From: Cavia porcellus
Lineage: Eukaryota; Chordata; Mammalia; Rodentia; Caviidae
Direction: 5' to 3'
Assembly: GCF_034190915.1 (NCBI RefSeq)
Contig: NW_026947489.1
Span: 56,420,001-56,484,000 of the forward strand
Length of the DNA: 64,000 nt
The notes below the pieces were generated by a model. The model saw only the letters and a list, made by a program, of their open reading frames with translations. It did no database searches and was not told the origin of the DNA. The translations under genes and the position numbers were made by a program. The first letter of the stretch is position 1. The number at the start of each line of letters is the position of its first letter. Positions 49,590-60,845 of this stretch are shown piece after piece.

Positions 49590-50220
49590 CATCACCACTT
49601 CCTGCGCGAAGCGCTTTCATTTCCGGGCGCGGCGGCCTGCGCCTGCGCACTGAGGCTCGCCCCAGGTTTTGCAACTTTGGACGGATGCACCCAGAGACAC
49701 AACCCCCAGCAGCCCGCGCGTGCACCGTCACTTCCGGGAGCGGCCCCTCCCCCTGCCCATCGGTTGGCTCCTGAGGCCCGGCGGGCTGGATGCGGAGACG
49801 CTGCGTGGGATCGTTGTCTGCACCTGGCCTAAGGTGAGCTGAGGAGGCGCGTGGCGGCCCCTACTTTGCAGGCAGCGGCTGCTGGACCCACGCCGCCCTC
49901 ACATGGCTCTGCGTGGCGCCCTTGTCGCTCACCTGCCCTCCTCACGTCCCTCCGGAGAGGCGGGAACCCCCGGGACCGCCAGCGCTGGGCCTTGGCTTCC
50001 TCGGCACCGGGAACCGCCCCGAGTCTGCAGCAAACAGAGCCCCCAGCCGCGACAGGACTGTGAGGTGGCGCTGCCTTTGTTCCCGCACACGCAGTGCACA
50101 GGCGCCGCGGTGGGTAGCAAACCCCGAATTGCAGCCCGTGTAGGCCGGCGCTGGATCCCACGCTTGCTTCGAGTCCCAGACTATCCTGACCTCCTGGGAA
50201 AGCATAGCGCATTCTGCTAG
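49590..50220 (+). promoter_or_regulatory. LRRC61: CpG-rich promoter with non-coding exon (LRRC61)
   Basis: Dense in CpG, with ETS-like CTTCCGG/ACTTCCGGGA sites and an NRF1-like GCGCCTGCGCACTG. A strong donor CTAAG|GTGAGC ends a likely first exon at 49833. It is the only promoter-like island upstream of the ZBED6CL-like frame and LRRC61, so it may serve both. The exact start site is unknown. Confidence 0.6.
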
Positions 50221-50284
50221 TGGGGTCTCCTTTATGACACTGTTGCTTAACGTGAGCTCTGATGATGCTGACTTATTATTTCAA

Positions 50285-50460
50285 ACACCCCCTTGCGGGA
50301 AGGTGGACCTAGAGCCTTAGAACTGGACTACACCCCCAGCACCTCTTTTTGGAGACCGGGTCGCCTAAATTGCTGAGTTCTCCAGTCTGGGCTTTAGCTT
50401 GCAGACTTCTTACCTCAACCTCCTAAAGTACTGAGATCACAGGTGTGCGCCACCATGTTT
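50285..50460 (-). mobile_element. diverged B1-ID SINE, antisense
   Basis: actacacccccagcacctct and cctcctaaagtactgagatc, then tgtgcgccaccatg. Confidence 0.6.
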
Positions 50461-50609
50461 CGCTCCCCATGTTTTCTAAATAGCCAGAGTTGCATGGGTC
50501 TGTTTTTTTTTTTTTCTTCCTCACATTTCTCTCCTCTTTTTCATCACTTCCAGTTGCAGGGGGTAAGGACAAACCCAAGATTTGAGAGCCAACCATGTGT
50601 TTTAAAATC

Positions 50610-50805
50610 CGCTGGGAGAACCGGTTGTGGTGACGCATTTCTTTAATTCCTGCCCTGAGAGGCTGAGGCAGGAGGATGGATCAGCAGTTGGAGCCCAGCT
50701 TGCAATTTAGTCATTTCCTGAGAGTCTGTCTCAGAATGACATGAAAATACAAGGCTGGAGTTGCAGCTCAGTGAGAAGGCCCTGGGTTCAGTCTCAGTGG
50801 AGGGA
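50610..50805 (+). mobile_element. B1-ID composite SINE
   Basis: accggttgtggtgacgcatt, then aaggctggagttgcagctca and cctgggttcagtctcagtgg. Confidence 0.65.
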
Positions 50806-50909
50806 GGCCAGGGAGGGTCCCCCGGGAACTGGGTGAAGGAACCACCACTCCTTCCTCTCCCCGTGCTCTAGTGAGAGAAGAGGGAAGCGTACTTGGGCCT
50901 GTGAGAGTA

Positions 50910-51058
50910 AGACTTGAGAGTGTGGTAGTATCCTGGGAGACTGAGGCAGGAGGATCATAAGTTTGAGTTCAGCGTGGGCAAGTTAGTAAGACCTTGTTAC
51001 AAGATTTAAAAACCTCAGTACAAGGGCTCTGGGTTCATTCCCAGTACAAAAAAGAGAA
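50910..51058 (+). mobile_element. diverged B1-ID SINE
   Basis: ggcaggaggatcataagttt and gggttcattcccagtac mark the two halves. Confidence 0.6.
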
Positions 51059-52354
51059 AAACTGGGAAAGATGTGAGAGAGAAACAGTCACCTTTCCCCT
51101 CTGGGCATGTGCTAGAAAGGACTGGAGAGAGTGGGCAGGAGAAAGTATAATTCATTGAGCCTAGGTGCAGGTAAATGCTGAGGCTCCTCCTCTCTGAAGT
51201 TGCCTGGCCCTCTGCCCAAGGCTGCTCCCTTTCTCCTCCCTTGTGCCCCCTCCCCCCACAGATCAGTTCTGGAGTATAGGCTGCCTTGGTTCCCTCTCTA
51301 CCCTGCACGGGGCCCATACATCCCTGCCATCATACCCATCCTTCTTCCTTCCCTCAGAAAAAATGATTTCTTCCAAACCCAGAGGCCAGTCCCATACATG
51401 ACTTGTCACTGAGCAATCTCCTAGTGTTGATTTCGAATTTCTCCTCTGTACTGAGCCTCACACACACGCATTCCAGTCCCCAGGCCTGTTCTGTTGGAGA
51501 CATCTCAAGGCATCTCCACCCCACAGTCCCAAGTGTAGGTGGCCTTCTGCAGCTGCCAGATCCTGTCAGGCTCGCATCTGCAGGCACTGCAACCCACAAC
51601 CACCAGAAGATGCAGGAAAAGAAGAGTTGGCAACCGCTCCAAACATACCCAGAGTTTTTCTTTGTCTTCATTCACTAAATGATAGGGGATAACAGCTATT
51701 TCCATAGTATTTGAGTTGCCTCGGTGTTACAGGAAATCTAGGGATGATTCAAAGGATGCAGAGGATGTGTATACATTGTGCCCAAACACTGCTATTGGAT
51801 ATAAAGAATTGGAACATCTGTGGATTCTGGCGTCTTGGGAGTCTTGGACCTGACCCACCAGGATACCTGCTTGTCACACCTCATTGCTGTGGGGTGGACC
51901 TTGTCTTCATCCTCAGGTGTGGCCTTTGCCCTGTCAGCAGCTCTTTCTGGAAAGTGTCTTCCCTTGCTTTTGCTCCCACGACTTAGGTTTCTCTGTCTGC
52001 TGCCTTTGCCACCGAGTCATCTCAGAGGGCTGCCCCTGTGCCCTCCCAGTGTTGTCAGCCACTCTCTACTCCTGACATTTTGCCCATTTCTGCTTTCTGT
52101 GCAAAGGTGCCTGCCTGGTAGTTTGTTTAAAAAGAGCCACCTGCTTAGTCTCAGCTTTGCCCTGTGTGGATCTCCAGATGACCCCACCCATCGCCCCTAT
52201 CCCTACTTCTTTCTACCTGGTGATGACTCTGCTTACTTGTGACCTGCTCAGGCTACAGTATTCCTGGTCTGGAATCTCTGTCACGTCTTGTTCTAATCTT
52301 CCCCTGTTGTCACCTTGTGATGTGTCATGAATCCCAAAGTAGTGCAGTTTGGGG

Positions 52355-52447
52355 ATGGTTTTTCTGGGGTTTAGCTCTGTGGTAGAATGTCTGCCTAGCA
52401 TACTTAAGCCCTGGTTCACTCCTCCAGCTCCATGCACACACACACAA
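52355..52447 (+). mobile_element. tRNA-derived SINE with CA tail
   Basis: ctggggtttagctctgtggt, then tctgcctagcatacttaagc and a (CA)n end. Confidence 0.6.
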
Positions 52448-52804
52448 ATTACAATTTAGAATTATTTATTCAAGGTTGTCTGTCACCATCGTCTGGCTCA
52501 CTTCCACCCTGATGTGCTCCAGTGGAAGAGAAGAGGGTAGCATTAATGTTGTGCCAATTTCCTGAGATCCTGGATTCATCCATTGGGGCTGTTGAGGATT
52601 AAAAGCCCTGAAGCTGTAGCCCAAGGTAAACCACCCCTTACAGGGAAAATCCAAGTTCTTTAACAGTTAGAGGCATCCAGAGTATTTGCAAACTACAGAG
52701 TCCTGTGGGATGAGGCTAATGGGAAACAGAACAGGACTGGTGCCTTTGGTAACTAATAGGTCTCTGGCCACAGTTCTGACAGATTTCTCCATTAAGTCCC
52801 TGCC

Positions 52805-53125
52805 CTGCCCCCCATACTGAGTATTAAATGCAGGACCTTACACTGAGCTACACCCCTACCCCCAATCTCTGGGGTATTTTTGTGTTTTTTTGTTGTTTTG
52901 TTTTTTTGATGCTGGGGATTGAACTCGTGACCTCACACTTGCCAAGCAGGCATTTATGCCCTGAGCTAAATCCCCCAGTGCCTTACCCCAAATCTCTCTT
53001 TTTTTTTTTTAAGTTTTGAGACAGAGTTTTGCTAAGTCACTTAATTGCCCAGGCTAGGCGCAAACGATCCACAAGCCTCAGCCTATCAGAGTACTGAGAT
53101 TATCTGTGTTACCACGCCTGGTGCC
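52805..53125 (-). mobile_element. cluster of antisense ID/B1 SINE units
   Basis: Two ID-like antisense units (about 52815-52865 and 52905-52980) precede an antisense B1 unit, suggesting nested insertions. Confidence 0.65.
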
Positions 53126-54706
53126 TTTTCTGTGCCTTCTATGGTTCTGTGTTCTCTATCATGGCCTGGTTTTAATGCCATGTCCTGTATCTTCACTGCA
53201 AGCTGCTTCAGAGGTTTGGACAGATGGCCTGGGTTGCAATATCTTCAGTCATAAACTAAGAGCTGGGGTCCCTTGCTGCATGACACTGGGAGCAGTCCTG
53301 GGCCTAGGAGAGTACCTGGCATTTCACATACACAGTCTCATGTGGGCCTTCCGGTCCCCTGGTAATGTGGAAGGGCTGGCTGGGTTCTGAGATCGAGCAT
53401 GTGCTGCTGCCTCTGCCTTCTGCAAAGCCTCCTGGAAAGAGCAGGGCTGGGGCACTGCCAGAAGGAGCTCCTGGACGGCAGTCAGAGACAGCCCTGCATC
53501 TCCTGTGATCCATAATGTTGGGTGTCACTCACTTAGTGTCCAAATCCATGGATTTTTATCTTAATCTTCTTTAATTGCATCCTTTTCTGGTTTGAAGAGA
53601 TACAGCTGCCCCGATTTCAGATATTCATGTTAGGAGTATTAAATCAACTTCCTCTGTCCCTGGGAAATAACCCTGGCTTACAAGGCTTGTCCTGCCTCAT
53701 TGCATTCTTTCTCTGTCTCATCTGTCTCTTGTGACTTCTTCAGGTCTGGTCTCTTCATAGCCTTGAACTTGACATAAGGTACAGGAAAGATACTATGTAG
53801 GATAGGTGTCAGCAGCTGGGCAGCCCACTTACCAGGACAGGGTTGGCTGCAAGAAGCGTTGGGGAAAGAAGTTTGAGAAACAGCAGAGGGCTCAGGGAGC
53901 AGCCTGAAGGGACCTTCAGCAGACAGAGAGACCTATAAAGAGTCTTTGAAGGGCAAGTAGCAGTGTTGGGGTGGGGCAGAGTAGGGGTATTCCGGAGGGA
54001 GGAAGCAGGTGAGGGCTTCAAGTGCAGGGGCAGAGCCCATTTGGCCTAGCAGAGTCCCTGGGGCCTTGTGTATGCCTTAGAGGAGTGGGAGGTGAGGGAC
54101 TACGAGCAGCCTTCTGGGAGTCTGTGACAGAAGTCTGAGGGGGTGCAGGGCTTACGATGATTAGGGTCAGACAGCTGCCACCAGCCCTGTTCTCTGTAGG
54201 AGGCTGATGTTCATGAGGGCAGTTCAAAGGGTGTGAGCAAAGACTGCAGCTCAGGACTCCGTAGGTGGCTTCACTTAGCAACCCCTGAGCCCATGGCACC
54301 TTTGCTGTGCCCTTGTAGGCCAGGAGAGCCCAGGTGCTGGGGACACAGGTCAGGAGTCTCTCTCCCTCCTGACCTCTCCTGCAGTGAGGCCTCTGGGGGA
54401 CTTGTGATGAGAGCACGCCCCTGAGTCCTCAGAGTGCCTCTGGTTCTGCACGTTATCTCTGAACATAGGGCCCTTGCCTGTCTTCCTCTATCCACAACAC
54501 ACAGAGAAGTCAACAAGTGCCTTCTGCCTTCTGAGACCCCAAAAGAAAAAAGGGGAAAATCAGTTGGAAGAGGGACACAGAAACCTCTGGTGAGCAAGGG
54601 CTATGGGAGTCTTGTCCTGGGCTGAGTTTACACCATCCTGTTGTGCTTTATCTTCTCTCTGGGCCTGTCTCTTGCCCTTCTTGTATGGGCTTCCTCTTCT
54701 TCACAG

Positions 54707-57700
54707 TGCCCCCAGAGTTTAGCGAGGCTGCTGAGAGCCGTACTTGTCATCTTGCCTTCCAGCCTCCATCCATCTTCTCATTGCCCCAAGCTTCCAAGCA
54801 CATTGGAAATGGAAAAAATCAAAAACCCTTCCAAGAGACAAAGGGCCTCAGGACCAGTGGGCCAGGAGCCTTGTGTGAGTGCCAGCACCCCAGTGACCAG
54901 ACCCAAGAACCCAGCCACCACCCTAGCTTGTCCAAGCCCTGACTTGTGTACCAGAGCCACCAACACCTTTCATACGCTTGGGGTTGCCCCAGAAGGCCTA
55001 CCAGAGATGGAGGTCAAACTTGATTTGCCTGATAGAGACAAGGCCAGCAGTGACCATAAGAGGAAAGCCAGACTCTGGAGGCCCCCAAGAAAGCAGGAAA
55101 GCGACTCACCTCGGCGGAAGAGCAGTTTCTGCCCCTTGCCTCCTGGCACACCAGTCTCTCCATCTGGCAAAGCTCACCTACAGAATCAGGTAGAAGGTGC
55201 TCTTGGCCTCCCTGCCTGCAATGGAAAGAGAAAAGCCCACTGTCTGGGGGAACCTCATCTTCAGTCCTCTGCCTCCCATGCCAAGTGCTGGGCCAGCCCT
55301 TCAAGAAGTAAGCCCAAGGGGCACTGTGGAGCCTATGATCTCCACCTTGCTCCTGGGTCAGAACCCCCTGTGCAGCTTGAGAAGAGAAAAGTATCTAAGG
55401 CGAAAGTACGTGGACGGAAAGAGGAAGGGATAAAGACAAGAAAAAAAACAAGGTCCCTGTCTCTTAGTGCAGGTTGCACCCCAACTCCAGCCCAGATTCT
55501 CTTCCACCAGAACACCAGTCCTGACAGGTTGGAGGTGAGCCAGCCCAAGGAAAACGAGGCATCAAGGCAGGCTGACATCCTCTCAGCACATCCGGTCAAG
55601 GAACTGCGATACCCCAAACAACGGAAGAAAAAGCATCTGCTTCGTGGTGTGATAGAGAAGTTGGGGCCCCAGCCAAGCCTCCCGGAGCCCCCTTGCTTGA
55701 ACAAATTGATCAGAGATACAGAAGTAGAGACCTGGGGCTTAGATTCCACCCCAGGATCCCTGAATCCTTCACATGCCACACCAGATGTTAGACAGTTCTT
55801 TACTGGGGACTTGAAGAACGCCTACTGTGTCACCTGCACCCTGTGTGGCGCCAGTGTCAGACGGGACAAAGCTGAAGGGCGGGCCCGAGGCTCAAGTCTC
55901 ATCCAGCACCTGACCAATAAGCACAACATGGAGTGGGACAGAAGGGCAGTCTCAGGCAGCCCAGGTCAGTGGCCAGCAGGGGCAGGGCAGGCACAGGAGA
56001 AGAAGGCTGGTGCCCTCAGCCTTGGGGAGCCTAGAGACTCCCCAGACACCCTGCCCTTGGAGGACAGCAATAGGGAACTGGCCCTAGACAGACGCGAGCA
56101 GCTACTCCCAGCCCTGCTGCCACTGCCTGCTTCCCCTGGGTCAGTCAAGGACAGCCTGAGTGACACACATGACCCCACCTGGCCCCAGGCTCAGGCCTGG
56201 AACCACAGGATTGCAGAGCTGTTGTGTGGCTTGGCCCTGCCACTCTCCTTTGTGTCCTCCCTACCATTCAGGAGGTTCATGGCTCAAGTGGACCCTTGCT
56301 ACCACCTGCCCTCCCCAGCCTTCTTCTCTGACAAAGCCTTGCCCTCGCTGCATGAGGCCATGGGTGACAAGGTGCTTGAGGAGATGCAGTGGGCTGAGGG
56401 TGGCCATGTCCACTTCACCACCTCTGTATGCGCCCAGGACTCGGTGGTGAGCTACATGGCCGTTGCTGCCCACTGGGTGACCAGCAAACCTATGGCATCA
56501 GTAAGCTTGAGGAAGCGTGCAGTGCTCTGGGTCCGGGGCCTGACCCTCAAGAGAGCCACTGAGGATGTGCAGCCTGAACTGCTGGAGCAGATTAGCCTAT
56601 GGCTGGGCCGTGGCTCCCTGAAGGCTGGTTTCCTGGTGTCAGGTGGCTACCCCAGCCTGGAGTGGGCAGTAAGGGCCGAGGGTTACACCCATATCCCCTG
56701 TTTCACCCACTGCCTTGACTCTGTGGTGAGCAATTTTCTGCATCATCACCATAGCGTCCAGATCATCCTGGGCACGGCCAGGGCCATCTGTAGCCATTTC
56801 AAAGGGTCGGTGGAGGCCCGGAGTCTGCTTAGCCAGCTCCAGCAGCAGTGTGGCCTCCCAGCCCAGCAGCCCTTTGAGAAGCTGTCAGACGACTGGAGCT
56901 CAGCCTACCGCTTGATGGAGTGGCTAGTAGGGCAGCAGCCTGCCCTGCAAGCATATGCCGAGAGTCAGCAGCTGGGCAAGGCTGGCACTGCCCTGTCTAC
57001 TGTGTTCTGGAGCCTGGCAGACAGCCTGGTGAAGCTTCTGCAGCCCTTCCAGATGGTAGTCCGTGAGGCTAGCATGCCTCAGGCTTCCCTGAGCCAGGTG
57101 CTACCCCAGCTACGCTACCTGTACATCTTCCTGGAGCAGGTGCACAGGCATTTCCAGGAGCAGAGCGTTGGGGATGTGGGCACAGCCTTGCGGCTGGCAG
57201 AGGGCTTGGCCCTGCAGCTCTCCACAGACCATCAGCTCAATGAGCTCTTCTACCGTGAGGAGTTTGTGCTGGCCACCCTGCTGGACCCACGCTTCAAGGG
57301 CAAGGTCGAGGCCATCCTGCCCGAGGGGGCTGACATTGACCACTGGAAGCAAGTCCTGGTATACAAGGTCAAGGAGATCATGGTGACTGAATACTTGCCT
57401 ACCTTCAGTGGGAGATGTAAGAGCATGCACTCGAGCACCACCAGGAGGGCCAGGGCTGAGCGGAAAGGCCAGAGGGAGTCTCTGTGCAGGCAGAGTGACC
57501 CAGGCCCCTTTTTGCTGGTGCAGAGGGAGAAGAGCCTGCTAGAGCAGCTGGAAAGTGTGGGCCTCCTGGTATCACAGAGCAGCAGGGCCTCTCTCTCCAC
57601 AGAGAACCACATGGCCAGTGTCATTGTTAGGCAATATCTGCGGGACAACGAGACCATTGGAGCTCAGGAGGACCCACTGGCCTATTGGGAAAGGAAGCGC

Positions 57701-57949
57701 AGTGCCTGGCCAGCTTTGGCCCAGCTGGCCACCACTTACCTATCCTGCCCGCCCACGAGAGCCTTCTCAGAAAGTGTCTTGGCCTCTCTAGACAGCCCCA
57801 CCATTGTAGAACAGAAGCCCCCACTCAAAGTAGAGGCCATTGAGCACCTGCTCTTTCTAAAAACCAACCTGGAGTACTTTCCTCACTACACCCCACCGCA
57901 CCTTGTCATCTCTAGCAGTGACCTGGCTGAGAGGGAGCAGACCTCATAG
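54707..57949 (+). CDS. ZBED6CL: ZBED6CL-like BED-finger/hAT protein, long form
   Basis: Domesticated hAT-transposase gene. The open frame runs back to 54641, but a strong acceptor (cttcctcttcttcacag, ending 54706) suggests the exon starts at 54707. ATG at 54809 then gives 1046 aa; an upstream ATG at 54641 would add a hydrophobic stretch from likely intron sequence. Residues about 1-320 are basic, Pro/Ser-rich and low in structure. A BED finger lies at about 325-375 (C343, C346, H367, H372). The hAT core includes IPCFTHCLDSVV (about 629) and LLDPRFKGK (about 825), and the C-terminal dimerisation segment DPLAYWERK to LKTNLEYFP (about 955-1024). Acidic catalytic positions look substituted, so transposition is unlikely. 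Its place just upstream of LRRC61 supports the name. Confidence 0.82.
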   Translation, partial: CPQSLARLLRAVLVILPSSLHPSSHCPKLPSTLEMEKIKNPSKRQRASGPVGQEPCVSASTPVTRPKNPATTLACPSPDLCTRATNTFHTLGVAPEGLPEMEVKLDLPDRDKASSDHKRKARLWRPPRKQESDSPRRKSSFCPLPPGTPVSPSGKAHLQNQVEGALGLPACNGKRKAHCLGEPHLQSSASHAKCWASPSRSKPKGHCGAYDLHLAPGSEPPVQLEKRKVSKAKVRGRKEEGIKTRKKTRSLSLSAGCTPTPAQILFHQNTSPDRLEVSQPKENEASRQADILSAHPVKELRYPKQRKKKHLLRGVIEKLGPQPSLPEPPCLNKLIRDTEVETWGLDSTPGSLNPSHATPDVRQFFTGDLKNAYCVTCTLCGASVRRDKAEGRARGSSLIQHLTNKHNMEWDRRAVSGSPGQWPAGAGQAQEKKAGALSLGEPRDSPDTLPLEDSNRELALDRREQLLPALLPLPASPGSVKDSLSDTHDPTWPQAQAWNHRIAELLCGLALPLSFVSSLPFRRFMAQVDPCYHLPSPAFFSDKALPSLHEAMGDKVLEEMQWAEGGHVHFTTSVCAQDSVVSYMAVAAHWVTSKPMASVSLRKRAVLWVRGLTLKRATEDVQPELLEQISLWLGRGSLKAGFLVSGGYPSLEWAVRAEGYTHIPCFTHCLDSVVSNFLHHHHSVQIILGTARAICSHFKGSVEARSLLSQLQQQCGLPAQQPFEKLSDDWSSAYRLMEWLVGQQPALQAYAESQQLGKAGTALSTVFWSLADSLVKLLQPFQMVVREASMPQASLSQVLPQLRYLYIFLEQVHRHFQEQSVGDVGTALRLAEGLALQLSTDHQLNELFYREEFVLATLLDPRFKGKVEAILPEGADIDHWKQVLVYKVKEIMVTEYLPTFSGRCKSMHSSTTRRARAERKGQRESLCRQSDPGPFLLVQREKSLLEQLESVGLLVSQSSRASLSTENHMASVIVRQYLRDNETIGAQEDPLAYWERKRSAWPALAQLATTYLSCPPTRAFSESVLASLDSPTIVEQKPPLKVEAIEHLLFLKTNLEYFPHYTPPHLVISSSDLAEREQTS

Positions 57950-58337
57950 CCTACCTGCCATGCTAGAGTGGGCAAACTTGGGACCGCACCAGTAGGTTCC
58001 ACAAACCTTGAGGGCTCGGAGGTACAGCCACGGTCTGCTGTTCACAGATTTACTCAGGGAAACCCTGCATGGAGTGCAGTGCTGTAGCCTAGATGTCACC
58101 TTCTGAAACCTGTCACTACAGGGTCAGCATCTCTGTCCTTGATAAGCTCCCACTTTCTCCTCACTGATCCATGTATATCCAACAGTGTGCAGAGGAAGGT
58201 CTTAACTGTTTTCCTGTGTGGCTGTGAGCTGTTCTGTATGGTCTTTAAAACTGATATGAAATATTTCATATTAGTGGGTATTTAGGATCTTGCACAGATC
58301 ATCCTTGTGGATACATGGAAGCATTCCTTTAAGAAGC

Positions 58338-58520
58338 AGCTTTAGCCAGGAGCCCATACCTGTAATCTTAACTACTTGGGAGGCTGAGGTAGGCGGATTG
58401 CAAGTCTGAGGCCAGCTTGGGCAGTTTAATGAAGACTTTACCTCAGAATAAAATATAAAAAGGACCGGTGCTGTAGCTCAGTGTTAAGTGCCCTGGTTTG
58501 ACCCCTGTACTACCTAAATG
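58338..58520 (+). mobile_element. B1-ID composite SINE
   Basis: tagccaggagcccatacctg, then ggaccggtgctgtagctcag. Confidence 0.7.
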
Positions 58521-60779
58521 AACACAGCCTGCCCAGAAAGGGAGGAAGCCTGAGGCAGAGTAGTCACCTTGGCGGGGAAGTGTCTGCACGCATGCACACA
58601 GCGCGGTCTTGCTGGGAACCCACAGGAGCTGGAACTGAACAGCTGGCCTAGAGAGCTGAGAGATCCCTAGTCTTCAGTGTGCCGAGCTTAGCCCCAGCCT
58701 GCTGGGTCCGTGTTCTACTTGGCAGCACCTGTCCCTCCTTCCCCCTGGCCACTGTTAGGGAAGATGCATGTTTGGAAGAGAGGGAGGATGTGTAAGGAAC
58801 TTGCTGGCAGGGTACTGTTCAGCACTCCCGTAGCACCAAGTGTGGCGCCTGAGGGCTGGGAACCAGAGGCGTTGGACAGGAGAGGAAGGCAGTGGCTGGG
58901 CGCTGCACATCTCACAGGACTTGAGTCCAAGTAGCCCTGAGGGTGCCTGGTCACTCAGCAAGATGGCCACTGATCATCAGTAGTAAGGTGCAGTCTCAGC
59001 TTCATAAACCATCTCACTTGAATGGTGACCCCAAAAAGCTGTCCCCAGCCCCTCCTAGGTTGTCAATCTGGTGTGTCATCCCACTAATTCATTGGGAAAG
59101 GACTGAAAATGCAAAGCAGGAAAGATGAACTGTAGTCGTGTCATTCATTCACAGCCAGTGCTCTGACCTCGTCCTTGTTTTACACTAGAGATCCTATGAC
59201 TTATTTCTTACGCAGTGTTTTTGTTTTAACAGTAAACAGTTGCAAGTTTTGACTAACGCTTTGTAAGCATGGTGTTCACTCACTGGCTGAAGTCACATAG
59301 TTCAAACTCCAGACTGGCTTCTGAAGTGTTCGCCTCTGGCTTCCTGCAGCACCAGAAGTGGGCAGTGGGTGGGTGACGGTGGTTGTGGGCTCCTTTGGGA
59401 GACGAGTTCATGCCATCCTGACCATCCTGGGTTGGTGACTGGGGCTATGTGACCACTGCACCAGCTCCCCGGGGGAGAGGGTAGGAGTGAAAGAAAGGCT
59501 GAGAGCTTTGTGGTCCTGCACTCGCACCGTGTTTGTGATCAGGAACACTTTCATCCTTCCAGGGATATTAGGCAACATCTGTAGACAGTTGTGGATATTA
59601 CAGCTGAGCTGGTTCTGTTGGTGTCTGGTGGGCAGAGGCCAGCAAAGACTGACTTTCCAGAATAGTCTGTGCAGTGTCTGAGGAGGGATGTGGTCGGGAA
59701 AGAGGTCCCCATCTGACCTCTTGTCGTGTCATGTCCTAAGCCTCATTTCCTAGAAAGGTAAACTGAGGCTCACTGCGGGTAGGCTTATTCCCCTCCATCA
59801 TAGTCAGCTTCCCTCGAGACTCTTGAGTATGATGGTACTGAATCCTGAATTCAGGCTGGGCCAAGAAGGTGCATTTCCTTCCTTTGTAGGGGGGCTGGCT
59901 GCACACCACACAGGCTCAGCTGGGGCCCTTGCGGGGACAGGGCCGGTCACTGCTGTGGAATGCTCATTCCTGCCTAGGGCCACCTGTCTGTGACCTCAGG
60001 AATGTCAGGGTTTCCTGTGACCACACACTGCTGCTGTCATTCATCCACCCCCAGCCCAGGGGCAGCATCTCCAGAAGGGCAGGACAGACCCACACTAGTG
60101 GAGCAGGTGCCAGTGTGTGCTTACCTTCCTGCGTGGCCCTTTGGATGAGGAAGAGTCATGTTCCGCTCCCATTGAGTGTTTCTGCTCCCTGGTTTTCTCT
60201 ATATACTTCTTGAAGCCTCACTGTGGTACGTGTACACAGCCACCATCCCCATGTGTCCCACCCCCTGGTGCTTTCCAGTGCTGTCTCAAAGAAACCACTG
60301 ACCCAGTCCGTCAGGCCATTCATTCCTCAGCCCTTTGTGGTTGGCTTTGGCCTCACCTCCACCTGTGACTGCTGATCTGGTGTTCCATCTCAGGCCTGCT
60401 CTTGGTCAGGCCCAGTGGGTGTTAACCAGTGTCCCTATCCGTCCTTGAAAGCCTCACGCCTCCCTTGGTGCCTGTGTGTGTCCCATGCCCAAGCAGCTCA
60501 GCAGCAGGTGGGTTCTCTGGTCCTGCTCTCTCATTGTGCACGCATCTCTGAACTGTTTCCCCCTGATCATGGGTGGGGTCCTCCTGGGGAGACCCCACAG
60601 GTGCATCACATGGCTTGTGTTCCCAGTAGCTTTGCCTGTGAGTCCATACTCTCCTCGAGTTCCAGCTGCCATCTCTGCTAAGAATGTCTGGGTTTCATCA
60701 GTTTGGCACTCCTGCGCAGCCACAGTCACAATCATTTGCACTCACTGCAGGGTAGAGTGTCTTTCTGTACCCTCCTGAG

Positions 60780-60845
60780 GGTCAGACTTGGTCTTGTGCA
60801 CACTAGGCAGGCACTGTGCCACTGAGCCACTTCTCCAGCCCCTCA
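60780..60845 (-). mobile_element. ID-type SINE remnant, antisense
   Basis: cttgtgcacactaggcaggc and actgagccacttctccagcc. Confidence 0.6.

Larger units (their letters stand above)
50806..54706 (+). other. intron between LRRC61 exon 1 and the ZBED6CL exon
   Basis: Contains several SINEs; the remainder (about 51.1-52.3 kb and 53.1-54.6 kb) has no recognisable gene. Confidence 0.5.

Noticed and set aside
49829..50212. Several overlapping open frames on both strands over the CpG island
   Set aside because: High GC content suppresses stop codons; no family motif or start context supports them.
54641..54808. Upstream ATG of the ZBED6CL-like frame with a hydrophobic, signal-like start
   Set aside because: A strong splice acceptor at 54706 and the pyrimidine-rich sequence before it indicate intron; the following ATG at 54809 begins a basic nuclear-type N-terminus.
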